NCBI GenBank assembly: GCA_947476485.1
Contig: CANJQU010000019.1
Span: 1-48,879, forward strand
Length of the DNA: 48,879 bases
Source of the DNA: Chitinophagaceae bacterium
GTDB taxonomy: Bacteria; Bacteroidota; Bacteroidia; Chitinophagales; Chitinophagaceae
Direction: 5' to 3'
Within the stretch, counting starts at the first letter, position 1. Each line of letters starts with the position of its first letter. Shown here in pieces: positions 10,042 to 17,813 of this stretch. Both the position numbers and the translations under genes were made by a program. The notes below the pieces were generated by a model. The model made no database searches. It was not told where the DNA came from and saw nothing but the letters and a program-made list of their open reading frames with translations.

Positions 10042-10440
10042 TTATTGATCGTATTTCAACGCTATCGGATGTGAGGATCGTGTCAAACCGTCTTGTTTTA
10101 CCTTTATCTCATCAAAAACCACGTTTACGTTTGGGCCCTTTGTTTCCTTCAGATGATTTACCATGTCTGTAGTAAATAAACCTCCTCTCACTTTGACAGG
10201 CCCCCACATGTTATCGCCTTTCATGATCGAAAAAGTGTAGCTCACTATCTCACAGTCCGCCCGTGCTACCAGTTTTCCTGCCCGTATGATTCTGTCGCGG
10301 GTAGTTTGTTCTACTGATATTTTACCATTTTTAAATGTTACGGGTATATCGCCAACCCTTACAACAGCCTCCTGCGCATGTGAACTTAGGACGCTAAACC
10401 CAAACAAAATAGCAAATATCAGCGCTACCCCTTTCATCAT
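10042..10440 (-). CDS. Small secreted GldM C-terminal-domain-like protein (paralogue 1)
   Basis: This 132-residue protein has a signal peptide of about 22 residues (cleavage near SSHAQE). The mature domain has VRVGDIPVTFKNGKISVEQ, TTRDRIIRAGKLVARADCEI, the strand SYTFSIMKG, the turn GGLFTTDMVNHLKETKG and the strand pair VNVVFDEIKVKQDG, ending ALKYDQ. The G-x-I-x-V, SYTFSI and FT-x-D-M pattern is the closest of the three to GldM domain 4. Its start lies 27 bases after the uvrA stop, so it may be read from the uvrA transcript, although a near-consensus -7 sequence (TATCTTTC on the - strand, about 10448-10455) could give it a promoter of its own. Two tandem ATGs (10440 and 10437) are possible starts. 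Confidence 0.62.
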   Translation of the reverse strand: MMKGVALIFAILFGFSVLSSHAQEAVVRVGDIPVTFKNGKISVEQTTRDRIIRAGKLVARADCEIVSYTFSIMKGDNMWGPVKVRGGLFTTDMVNHLKETKGPNVNVVFDEIKVKQDGLTRSSHPIALKYDQ

Positions 10441-10467
10441 TTTTTTATGAAAGATAGATAAAAAGCA

Positions 10468-13371
10468 TTACATATACTTGCCGGTATAGCTCTCTTTCAC
10501 ATTCTTCAGTCCTTCAGGCGGCCCTTCATACAGCAGGTATCCACCTCCCAGACCGCCTTCCGGTCCCAGGTCTATCACCCAGTCTGCACTCTTTATTACA
10601 TCCGTATTATGCTCTATTACTATTATGGAATGCCCCTGTTCAATAAGTGCATCAAACGACCCTAGCAGCTTTTTAATATCGTGCATGTGTAGCCCCGTAG
10701 TAGGCTCATCAAAGATGAACAATACCTTTTCCTTCTGGTTACCCTTACCAAGGAAGGAAGCCAGCTTCACACGCTGCGCTTCACCGCCGCTCAGCGTGTC
10801 GCTGCTCTGCCCGAGCTTTATGTAGCCCAGTCCGACATCACTCAGCGGCTGTAGCGCACTTGCCAGCCGTTTCTCGTCCGCAAAGAATGCTATCGCCTCA
10901 TCAACACTTAGTTCCAGTATATCATAAATACTCTTCCCCCGGTAAGTTACTTCAAGCACTTCTTCCTTAAAGCGCTTGCCTTTACACACTTCACACAACA
11001 GGTGCACATCCGCCAGGAACTGCATCTCTACTATTACTTCACCCTCGCCCTTGCAGGTATCGCACCGGCCCCCATCAGTATTGAACGAAAAGTGCTTTTC
11101 TACAAAACCCCGCATCTTGGCCACCGGCTGCTTGGCATATAGCTTCCGTATTTCGTCATACGCCTTTATATAAGTCACTGGATTACTCCTCGATGACTTT
11201 CCGATCGGGTTCTGATCCACATGCTCTATATGAGTAATGCTTTTCAGGTCGCCACTCAGATTTCTGAATAGGCCCGGTCTGTCTGCTCCTTCACCATAAT
11301 GTTTCAGCAGGGCAGGGTAGAGGGTTTGTTTCACCAGTGTTGTCTTGCCACTGCCGCTCACGCCCGTTACCACACACAGCACATTCAGGGGAAAATCCAC
11401 ATCTACATTCTTCAGATTATTTTGGCGGCAGCCTTCTATCCGTATATGGCCGCGTGGTTTGCGTTGTATCGCGTGCGGTTCTATTTTCAGTTCCCCGCTC
11501 AGGTATTTGCCGGTCAGGCTTTTTTTATTCGCAGTCAGTTCTTTGTACGTACCAGTTGCCACAACCTCACCACCCAGGTGGCTTGCCAGCGGCCCCATAT
11601 CTATAATGTAGTCTGCATGCCGCATCATCATATCGTCATGCTCCACCACTACTACGGTGTTGCCAAGGTCACGAAGCGTTTTAAGCACACCTATCAGCCG
11701 CTCCGTATCCCTGCTGTGCAGGCCTATGCTCGGCTCGTCAAGAATGTATAATGAGTCGGTAAGATTACTGCCCAGGAACTTGGTAAGCTGTATGCGCTGG
11801 CTCTCACCACCCGATAGAGTATTCGCAAGCCTGCTCAGCGACAAATATCCCAATCCCACATCCAGCAGCGTTTTCATGCGCTGGTTCACCTCGGTCATTA
11901 TCCTTTTGGCAATGGCCGTATCGTTTTCGTTAAGTTTTATTTTCTGTAGCCATTCATAAAGCTCGTCTGCCGGCCTGAACATGAGGTCTGCTATGGTCGC
12001 GCCATTCACTTTCACATACATGGCGTCTTTCCTCAGTCGTGTCCCATTGCATGTCGGGCAGGTTGTTCGTCCGCGATACCTTGCCTGCATCACGCGGTAT
12101 TGTACCTTGTACAGGTTTTGTTCCACCATCGTGAAGAAATCGCGGATACCGCTAACCTTGTCATTACCTTCCCACAGCAGCTTGTTTTCGGCTTCATTAA
12201 GGTCTCCCACCGGCTTGTGTATCGGGAAGTCATACCTCGCCGCAGCCTTCATAAATTCCTTCTGCCATTCCTGCATCTTCTCCCCGCGCCAGCACACCAC
12301 CGCGCCCTCATACACACTTAGCCTCGGGTCCGGTATCACCAGTCCATCATCTATTCCGAGCACCTGCCCGAAACCTTCGCAGGTAGGGCATGCGCCAAAC
12401 GGATTATTGAACGAGAACAGGTTGGGTGTTGGCTCATCAAAGATGATGCCATCTGCTTCAAAACGGTTGTTGAATGTGTGTGTTTTTTTGCCATCTACCT
12501 CCACCAGGCACTCTCCCTCGCTTTCGTAAAATGCGGTCTGTATACTATCCGCCAGGCGGTGCAGGTCATCTTCATCAAATTGTTCCTTCACTACTATGCG
12601 GTCTATCAGCAGATTTGCTTTAGCCTTGCCCACGGTCACAGTGCCTGCAAGCACATCCTCTATGCGTATCGGTTTGTCATCCACATCGGGTACATAGATC
12701 CTGCTAAAGCCCTTCTGCATCAATATATTCAGCTCCTCTTCTATAGTGCGCTTATATCGCATTACCAGCGGCACTATGAATTGCACCTTCGCGCCCACCG
12801 GAAGCGTCTTTACAAATTCCACCACATCGGTCACCGTATCTTTCTTCACCTCTTTTCCGCTTACAGGCGAATAGGTCTTACCTACTCGGGCAAACAGCAG
12901 CCTCAGATAATCGTATATCTCCGTCATGCTGCCTACCGTGCTACGCGGTGTGCGTGTGGTCACCTTTTGCTCTATAGCTATTGCCGGACATATACCATGT
13001 ATGTAGTCCACATCAGGCTTGTCCATACGCATCAGGAACTGGCGTGCATATGCGCTCAGGCTCTCTGCATAGCGGCGCTGGCCTTCCGCAAACAGCGTAT
13101 CCATGGTCAGCGACGATTTACCGCTGCCGCTCACACCGGTCACCACCACAAATTTGTTCCGCGGTATGGCTACATCTACATTCTTAAGATTGTGCATGCG
13201 CGCACCCTTAATAAAGATCACATCACTTCGGTGTGCCAACCTGCTATCGCCATTGGTATGGTGTTCAACTTCGGGTGCCGATATGCCTTCTATGTGTTTT
13301 GCTGCCTTGATCTTTGCAGCGGGTTCTTTTTTCTTAGCGTCTTTTACAACGGCCGTTTTCTTCTCTGCCAT
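10468..13371 (-). CDS. uvrA: UvrABC system protein A (excinuclease ATPase)
   Basis: UvrA is the damage-sensing ATPase of nucleotide excision repair and loads UvrB onto DNA. The 967-residue chain has two ABC ATPase halves. The first Walker A is VTGVSGSGKSSL near residue 80 and the second VTGVSGSGKTTL near residue 650. The signatures are NTLSGGESQRIQL and DTLSGGEAQRVKL, with Walker B segments LYILDEPSIGL and LFIFDEPTTGL. Zinc-module cysteines occur as CPTCEGFG with CPTCNGTR, and CDTCKGEG with CEVCKGKR. An N-terminal extension of about 45 residues rich in Lys and Ala precedes the usual start. It is not typical of UvrA and might not be translated in full, but no better start is obvious. Three small secreted-protein genes follow in the same direction. 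Confidence 0.96.
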   Translation of the reverse strand: MAEKKTAVVKDAKKKEPAAKIKAAKHIEGISAPEVEHHTNGDSRLAHRSDVIFIKGARMHNLKNVDVAIPRNKFVVVTGVSGSGKSSLTMDTLFAEGQRRYAESLSAYARQFLMRMDKPDVDYIHGICPAIAIEQKVTTRTPRSTVGSMTEIYDYLRLLFARVGKTYSPVSGKEVKKDTVTDVVEFVKTLPVGAKVQFIVPLVMRYKRTIEEELNILMQKGFSRIYVPDVDDKPIRIEDVLAGTVTVGKAKANLLIDRIVVKEQFDEDDLHRLADSIQTAFYESEGECLVEVDGKKTHTFNNRFEADGIIFDEPTPNLFSFNNPFGACPTCEGFGQVLGIDDGLVIPDPRLSVYEGAVVCWRGEKMQEWQKEFMKAAARYDFPIHKPVGDLNEAENKLLWEGNDKVSGIRDFFTMVEQNLYKVQYRVMQARYRGRTTCPTCNGTRLRKDAMYVKVNGATIADLMFRPADELYEWLQKIKLNENDTAIAKRIMTEVNQRMKTLLDVGLGYLSLSRLANTLSGGESQRIQLTKFLGSNLTDSLYILDEPSIGLHSRDTERLIGVLKTLRDLGNTVVVVEHDDMMMRHADYIIDMGPLASHLGGEVVATGTYKELTANKKSLTGKYLSGELKIEPHAIQRKPRGHIRIEGCRQNNLKNVDVDFPLNVLCVVTGVSGSGKTTLVKQTLYPALLKHYGEGADRPGLFRNLSGDLKSITHIEHVDQNPIGKSSRSNPVTYIKAYDEIRKLYAKQPVAKMRGFVEKHFSFNTDGGRCDTCKGEGEVIVEMQFLADVHLLCEVCKGKRFKEEVLEVTYRGKSIYDILELSVDEAIAFFADEKRLASALQPLSDVGLGYIKLGQSSDTLSGGEAQRVKLASFLGKGNQKEKVLFIFDEPTTGLHMHDIKKLLGSFDALIEQGHSIIVIEHNTDVIKSADWVIDLGPEGGLGGGYLLYEGPPEGLKNVKESYTGKYM

Positions 13372-13417
13372 AAATTACTCTCTTAACCGCCGAAGCTTTA
13401 GCGAAGGAGGTCTTTAG

Positions 13418-13425
13418 CAAATTTA
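13418..13425 (-). promoter_or_regulatory. -7 box of uvrA (TAAATTTG on - strand)
   Basis: TAAATTTG on the - strand matches TAnnTTTG exactly and lies 47 bases before the uvrA ATG. It faces away from the toxin-antitoxin promoter about 75 bases to its right. Confidence 0.55.
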
Positions 13426-13498
13426 CGGGTATAATCGTTTGGGAAAATATAAAATCGGAGTGCTGGTCCTTTCGTTTTACGACTTAGTATATTCTTAG

Positions 13499-13506
13499 TA
13501 TATTTG
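13499..13506 (+). promoter_or_regulatory. -7 box of the PemK-like module (TATATTTG)
   Basis: TATATTTG matches TAnnTTTG exactly. Its last base is 6 bases before the ATG at 13513. Since transcription in Bacteroidetes starts a few bases after this box, the message would have almost no leader. Confidence 0.6.
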
Positions 13507-13512
13507 TATAGT

Positions 13513-13950
13513 ATGATATTTACGTTAGACATACAAAAGAAGGCCGCACCCATAATCAGGCAGACTCATAAAATCAGTTTATGGCCGAAGGCAGGCGCGG
13601 ACCAAAGTATCAATGAGGATATTAATGACCTTATCCTCACTGTTGAAGGATTTGATAATCATGTCTTTGCCTTAAGTAAAGTTGAAGCTAAAGATTTGCT
13701 CACCGAAACCAATAAGGTTATCTCCGTATTTGTAGATATTGACGAGAATATAAATTCAATATCCGACGATAGTGCGCTTGTGGAAAAATTCAGATATGCC
13801 TTGAAGGCGCTATTTAAATTGAGGTCTTTACTTCATCTTGCATCAACAAAAGATGTAGTTGTTAAAAAGACTCCGGATAATATTAGGGAAGGATTGTCTG
13901 CTATCTCGAGAGCTGCTGTTTTGCATAATTTCTTAAAGCATACGCATTAA
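13513..13950 (+). CDS. Unrecognised protein, putative antitoxin of the PemK-like toxin
   Basis: This 145-residue protein has no family that I recognise. The N-terminal third is beta-like (IFTLDIQKKAAPIIRQTHKI), followed by an acidic middle (DINDLILTVEGFDNHVF, FVDIDENINSISDD) and a mostly helical C-terminal half with a basic stretch (ALKALFKLRSLLHLAS). No ribbon-helix-helix or AbrB-like motif is obvious, and it is larger than most MazE/PemI antitoxins. The role is inferred from position: it precedes a PemK/MazF-like gene by two bases, in the order antitoxin-toxin, under one promoter. The TTG at 13504 lies inside the -7 box, so the ATG at 13513 is taken as the start. Confidence 0.6.
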   Translation: MIFTLDIQKKAAPIIRQTHKISLWPKAGADQSINEDINDLILTVEGFDNHVFALSKVEAKDLLTETNKVISVFVDIDENINSISDDSALVEKFRYALKALFKLRSLLHLASTKDVVVKKTPDNIREGLSAISRAAVLHNFLKHTH

Positions 13951-13952
13951 AA

Positions 13953-14273
13953 ATGCCATATCAGCGCGGAGATATTGTGGAGGTCAATTTAGGTATGCCG
14001 CCCGATGGCAAGGTTCTGAATCATCCTGTAGTAATAATTTCCAATGACGATGTTTTTATTGACGACGACTGTTATCTTGTTGTCATGCTTACATCGCAGG
14101 AATACGGAGACAGGTACACATTTGAAATCACAGATGATATGCTTGCACAAGCCAGTAACAAATCTTATTCTGAAGCCCGCTGTCATTTGGTGACTTATGT
14201 TTTGCCATCACATATTGTATCAGCGAGAGTGCGCAACAAAATAAGGAGACAATATGTTGACGCCTTGGTATAG
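13953..14273 (+). CDS. PemK/MazF-family toxin
   Basis: This 106-residue protein fits the PemK/MazF fold of growth-arresting endoribonucleases. Family marks are the opening YQRGDIVEVNLG, the strand NHPVVIISND, the strand CYLVVMLTSQE and the segment SYSEARCHLVTYVLPSHIV, which matches the family S-x-[IV]-x-x-x-q-[IV]-x-x-[IV]-x-x-x-x-[IV] pattern. The Arg in the first strand (R5) and the Ser/Arg pair near residue 73 would be the expected active-site region. Length is normal. It overlaps no other gene and follows its putative partner by two bases. A role in mobile-element maintenance, stress or phage defence is possible; the sequence does not say which. Confidence 0.82.
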   Translation: MPYQRGDIVEVNLGMPPDGKVLNHPVVIISNDDVFIDDDCYLVVMLTSQEYGDRYTFEITDDMLAQASNKSYSEARCHLVTYVLPSHIVSARVRNKIRRQYVDALV

Positions 14274-14333
14274 CACATGATTAACAGTGCTATGTACTGA
14301 TTGGGAGTAGTCCTGTCATTAGCCGGAATACGA

Positions 14334-14762
14334 CTATCCTTCTGCCTCAGCAACTGCTACTCCCAGGTCAAGGTACTTATTCTCATCATTCCGCACGCGC
14401 CAGTATTTGCGCTTGCTTTTCAGCGTATTCCCCTTGAATGTATTGGAATAGTCGTTGAATTCTTTCTCGATCGCAGCATGTGAAAACGGTTTTCCCATCA
14501 GCGACTGTATGGTGTGGCTGGTATCACGGCTCTCCCTTTTCTCATTTTCAAGGTGGGCAGACATAGAGTTTTTCTTGAACCCCAGGAAGCGGCCCGGCGC
14601 AAAATGGTTTTGTCCGTTCACCTTGTACACCAGCATAGAACGGCCTTTTTTCACGAGGTCACGTGCAAATTCCTTCTCCGCAACATTGTCGGAATTCAGG
14701 TATTGCTCCATGGTTTTAATGTTCTCGATGATCTGGTCTACGTTTTCTACAAAGTGCAGCAT
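14334..14762 (-). CDS. Protein of unknown function with a GRxxxVYK...FAPGRFLGF motif
   Basis: This 142-residue soluble protein lacks a signal peptide. After a helical N-terminus (FVENVDQIIENIKTMEQYL) comes KKGRSMLVYKVNGQNHFAPG, then RFLGFKKNSM and DTSHTIQSLMG. The order G-R-x-x-x-V-Y-K, F-A-P-x-R-F-x-G-[FY] and T-x-x-I resembles a segment found next to HNH nuclease domains in some restriction-like proteins, but no nuclease residues are present here. That likeness is recalled, not searched, and is weak. The start at 14762 (MLHFVEN) is preferred over the longer form at 14816, because the extra residues do not look like folded protein. It sits between two toxin-antitoxin modules. Confidence 0.6.
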   Translation of the reverse strand: MLHFVENVDQIIENIKTMEQYLNSDNVAEKEFARDLVKKGRSMLVYKVNGQNHFAPGRFLGFKKNSMSAHLENEKRESRDTSHTIQSLMGKPFSHAAIEKEFNDYSNTFKGNTLKSKRKYWRVRNDENKYLDLGVAVAEAEG

Positions 14763-14887
14763 AGTGTAATTTTTATATGATTTACGGTGGATTTCCGGCA
14801 AACGGTAATCGTGCAAGGTAACCTTAATAATCCGGTTTGATTGAATTGTTTGATAAATGGGAGGTACTCCGCCAGCAACTAGGTATA

Positions 14888-14913
14888 AATACCCATTTTT
14901 CAGATTGGGTATT
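14888..14913. repeat. 8-bp inverted repeat upstream of the lipoprotein gene
   Basis: AATACCCA (14888-14895) and TGGGTATT (14906-14913) are perfect arms around a 10-base loop. It lies about 90 bases before the lipoprotein start and could be an operator, a leader hairpin or a terminator. No distinct U tract follows on the + strand. Confidence 0.45.
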
Positions 14914-14999
14914 TGTACTCATTTATGAATGATATGTGCAGGATACTTTTACATCCTGACCAAGCCATTCACCAGATCAATTCACACAAAAGCGTTTTT

Positions 15000-16028
15000 A
15001 TGAAAAGAACAATTTTTTCTCTGATTTGCACGGGTATTATCGCCGTCGTTCTTTTTGCGTCCTGTTCTAAGAACGGTAGTCAGCCACTTACGGATATTGA
15101 GCCTGCGGGTTTAGACGAAGTGTTTTCTAGCCTTTGTACTGCACCGCAGGTTTTTAATTTCCATGCAGGCACTGAGATAGTAATTTATGCCAATGAAGGA
15201 ACCAAACTTCATTTCTATCCAAATTCCTTTAAGGATGCCGGCGGCAGCGTCATCACCTCGGGTATTGTCTGTGTGCGGCTGACGGAAATGTACAAAGCGG
15301 GCGCTATGATTGCCAATCGCGCTACTACTATGGCCGGCGGTCGGCTGTTGCAAAGCGGAGGCGAAGTCTATTTGACCGCTACTCAAAATGGTAAGCCCGT
15401 TTATGCCAACTCATATCGTTTGGGCTTCAGTCATAAATGCTCGTCCAATGTTCCCATGGCGCTTTTTTACGGGTCGACAAATAATCCGGCATCGATTGCA
15501 GTTTGGTCGCAAAGTGCTGTTGCACTCCAGGGCTCCGTAGTTGACGGAACCATTGCAGATTCTTATCCCCATACTGCGCCACTTTTTATTTTCGATTCGG
15601 TTACAAATTTCACCTGGACCAATTGTGGTTCGTTTTATCCGTTCGATTCAGCAAAAACAAGCGTGAGCGTCGTTCTACCAGATGGTTCGTTTAATGAATC
15701 AAATACACAGATGTATCTTGTTTTGCCCGATATTAAACAAAAAGAAAACGCTACCGGAAAATTTATTTCAGTAATGAGCAATCTCGAGCAAGGACCCGAC
15801 GCAGGTACCTACGACCAGGCTACAAATACTATGAATCTTGTCAGTCATCACCAGGTGAATACCGTACCACGCGGCGCAGCATATCAGTTGGTAGTGATAG
15901 CCAACAAAAATGGCACCTGGTATTACTTTCAGCAGGATGGAACTATACCGCACGATGGCCTCGTAGCCACCGCATCCATGCAGCAACTTTCTGTACGCGA
16001 AATAAAAAATAAATTGGCCGGGCTGTAA
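15000..16028 (+). CDS. Predicted lipoprotein of unknown function
   Basis: This 342-residue protein has a lipoprotein signal peptide: a hydrophobic stretch followed by the lipobox VLFASC with Cys22 as the lipidated residue. The ATG at 15000 is chosen because it places this signal at the N-terminus; in-frame codons further upstream would bury it. After the Cys, residues 45-130 resemble a beta-rich module common in Bacteroidetes lipoproteins: HAGTEIVIYANEGTKLHFYP, then GIVCVRLTEMYKAGAMI, ATTMAGGRLLQSGGEVYLTA. The C-terminal half holds a further beta-rich region with no known motif. It is probably anchored to the outer membrane. Enzyme residues are not evident. Its nearest neighbours are the two toxin-antitoxin modules. 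Confidence 0.75.
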   Translation: MKRTIFSLICTGIIAVVLFASCSKNGSQPLTDIEPAGLDEVFSSLCTAPQVFNFHAGTEIVIYANEGTKLHFYPNSFKDAGGSVITSGIVCVRLTEMYKAGAMIANRATTMAGGRLLQSGGEVYLTATQNGKPVYANSYRLGFSHKCSSNVPMALFYGSTNNPASIAVWSQSAVALQGSVVDGTIADSYPHTAPLFIFDSVTNFTWTNCGSFYPFDSAKTSVSVVLPDGSFNESNTQMYLVLPDIKQKENATGKFISVMSNLEQGPDAGTYDQATNTMNLVSHHQVNTVPRGAAYQLVVIANKNGTWYYFQQDGTIPHDGLVATASMQQLSVREIKNKLAGL

Positions 16029-16070
16029 ACGTTTGAAATTAGATTCGACTTAACGACTCGGGAATTCACG

Positions 16071-16478
16071 CTAAATAAAGGGATTAATTATCGTTAAACG
16101 TTTTTCAATCGTCTGATTGTGTTGCAAATCTTCTGAGTACAGAAATTTGCAGTCGCTTTCAAGTGCAGCAGATATAACAAGGCTGTCGTAAAATGAAAAA
16201 CCGTATCGTTCCGCGATTCCGCACGCCTGAACAATTGTATCTTCAGTATTGATGTGAAGGATATTATTTTGGCAACATTCCTCAATACCAACTGCGGCGT
16301 CGGCAAAGCTAAACTCGAATTTACGGGTAACCGTATTGGTCACTTCCTGTAGAATTTGAGTACTGATTACTGAGTTATTTTCAGCTATCAGTTGGCGGGC
16401 TATCAATTGTTTGGCAGGTTCACTATTAGAATAGCCATAAATTAAGATGTTGCTATCCAAAAATATTTTATCGCTCAT
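16071..16478 (-). CDS. PIN-domain (VapC-like) toxin
   Basis: This 135-residue protein has the PIN ribonuclease fold. The acidic metal-binding residues can be placed: Asp8 in IFLDSNILIYGYS, a glutamate in the TQILQEVTN helix, Asp in YGFSFYDSLVISAALE, and a last Asp in LYSEDLQHN. These four positions form the usual active site of VapC-like RNases that cut tRNA, rRNA or mRNA. The start is the ATG at 16478, which overlaps the end of the antitoxin gene by 11 bases; an upstream in-frame ATG at 16496 is less likely. Targets are not predictable from sequence. Confidence 0.85.
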   Translation of the reverse strand: MSDKIFLDSNILIYGYSNSEPAKQLIARQLIAENNSVISTQILQEVTNTVTRKFEFSFADAAVGIEECCQNNILHINTEDTIVQACGIAERYGFSFYDSLVISAALESDCKFLYSEDLQHNQTIEKRLTIINPFI

Positions 16479-16683
16479 TGGCCTCATCGCGATCAAATTT
16501 ATATCCCTTCGTATCTATAGAAAGTGCGGAAAAAGTCACTTTCTTATTACCAGCCTCTTTTTTTTCAAGGCCTTCCTTTATAGTAAAAGCGATCACTTCC
16601 ATTTCTTTCCCTATGTAATTTTCAGGTACAGAAAGGTGGACATTAACCTCGGTTTTTTCGGGTATGATCGTAGTCCGTATCAT
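16468..16683 (-). CDS. Putative antitoxin of the PIN-domain toxin
   Basis: This 71-residue protein is encoded just upstream of, and overlapping, the PIN toxin. It opens with a short beta strand region (RTTIIPEKTEVNVHLSVPEN) and YIGKEMEVIAFTIKEG, followed by a flexible, charged C-terminal tail ending in DRDEANER. This layout, a small N-terminal dimerising or DNA-binding part with a toxin-binding tail, is common to the small antitoxins paired with PIN proteins in Bacteroidetes. The ATG at 16683 lies 17 bases past an exact -7 box, while the longer form from 16734 would begin upstream of it. DNA binding and autoregulation are inferred from the family. Confidence 0.75.
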   Translation of the reverse strand: MIRTTIIPEKTEVNVHLSVPENYIGKEMEVIAFTIKEGLEKKEAGNKKVTFSALSIDTKGYKFDRDEANER

Positions 16684-16700
16684 CGGCGTATGATTTAATA

Positions 16701-16708
16701 CAAAGATA
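16701..16708 (-). promoter_or_regulatory. -7 box of the PIN module (TATCTTTG on - strand)
   Basis: TATCTTTG on the - strand matches TAnnTTTG exactly. It lies 17 bases before the antitoxin ATG and fixes the start at 16683 rather than 16734. Confidence 0.6.
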
Positions 16709-16762
16709 CGTCTTTCTGAATTGCCTACTCGCACATCCTAAAATCCTGCCATCTTAAAAATC

Positions 16763-17722
16763 TTAGTCAAGACCATAAAACGCCACCAACTCCTTCCCTT
16801 CACTATTCCTCATGCCCCGGTACATCCCGGCAGAGTTGAAGCAGAAATCATAATTGCCTTTCGCATCTACAGCTATTAGGCCGCCTTCGCCGCCTATCTT
16901 CACCAGTTTGTCCTTGATCACTTTGGCGCAGGCGTCCTGCAACGATAGGTTTTTATATTCCATAAGGCAGGAAATATCATGCGCTACTACGGCTCGCAAA
17001 AAAGGCTCTCCATGTCCTGTGCACGATATTGCGCAGGTTGCATTGTTGGCATAGGTGCCGGCACCAATTATCGGGCTGTCCCCTATACGGCCAAAACGTT
17101 TGTTGGTCATTCCACCTGTCGATGTGCCGGCGGCTATGTTGCCATACTGGTCACAGGCTACAGCTCCTACTGTGCCAAATTTCTCGCCTGCATTAGGTAT
17201 CCCATGACCTTTGAGATTGTCGGCCTTGTGGTCCAGTTGTGTATAATTAGTGTGCCGTATTTCCAGCCACTGGTCGTATCTCGATTCGTTGAAAAAATAT
17301 TCATCCGGCGCCATCTCTATGCCCTGGCTCAGTGCAAACTCTCCCGCACCGCTGCCACTCAGGAATACATGGCCCGAATGCAGCATCACTTCCTTGGCTA
17401 GTACTATCGGATTCTTGATGTTCCGAACACCGGCTACTGCACCCGCTGCAACATTGCTCCCATCCATCAGGGCAGCATCCATTTCATTCAGTCCTTTCTT
17501 TGTAAACACAGACCCCCTTCCGGCATTGAAGAGCGGATTATCCTCCATTGCCGCAATAGCAGCCACCACGGCATCCAGCGCTGCGCCGCCTTTGTGCAAA
17601 ATATCATAGCCCCTATCCAGGGCTTCTTTCAGCGCATCTGCATAATCTGCTTCCTGTTCTTTGTTCATTATTGCAGGTGTTATGTTTCCTGCGCCGCCGT
17701 GTATCAGTAAAGTAAAAGACAT
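16763..17722 (-). CDS. Isoaspartyl peptidase / plant-type L-asparaginase (Ntn hydrolase)
   Basis: This 319-residue precursor belongs to the Thr-type N-terminal nucleophile hydrolases that cleave beta-aspartyl peptides and asparagine. The opening LLIHGGAGNI and the segment NPLFNAGRGSVFT are family hallmarks. Autoproteolysis should occur before Thr184 in KFGTVGAVA, which becomes the catalytic N-terminus of the beta chain. The beta chain then shows GTSTGGMTNKRFGRIGDSP and GAGTYANNATCA, which shape the substrate pocket. There is no signal peptide, so the enzyme should act in the cytoplasm to recycle damaged peptides. The length is typical. A 120-base gap with two small repeats separates it from the phosphoribosyltransferase gene upstream. 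Confidence 0.92.
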   Translation of the reverse strand: MSFTLLIHGGAGNITPAIMNKEQEADYADALKEALDRGYDILHKGGAALDAVVAAIAAMEDNPLFNAGRGSVFTKKGLNEMDAALMDGSNVAAGAVAGVRNIKNPIVLAKEVMLHSGHVFLSGSGAGEFALSQGIEMAPDEYFFNESRYDQWLEIRHTNYTQLDHKADNLKGHGIPNAGEKFGTVGAVACDQYGNIAAGTSTGGMTNKRFGRIGDSPIIGAGTYANNATCAISCTGHGEPFLRAVVAHDISCLMEYKNLSLQDACAKVIKDKLVKIGGEGGLIAVDAKGNYDFCFNSAGMYRGMRNSEGKELVAFYGLD

Positions 17723-17763
17723 GCTTTGGTCGTTAATTGTAAAAATATTGTGTGGTTATTAGG

Positions 17764-17787
17764 TCGAGACGCAATGTTTTGTCTCGA
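17764..17787. repeat. 7-bp inverted repeat (GAGAC/GTCTC)
   Basis: Arms TCGAGAC (17764-17770) and GTCTCGA (17781-17787) flank a 10-base loop. The arms recall the perfect hairpin at 9031-9055. Confidence 0.5.
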
Positions 17788-17813
17788 TATACGTAATGTC
17801 AAATCCCTGACTT

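Noticed and set aside
12478-13386. Long + strand open frame opposite uvrA
   Set aside because: It is the antisense shadow of a well-supported gene and its translation has no recognisable domain.
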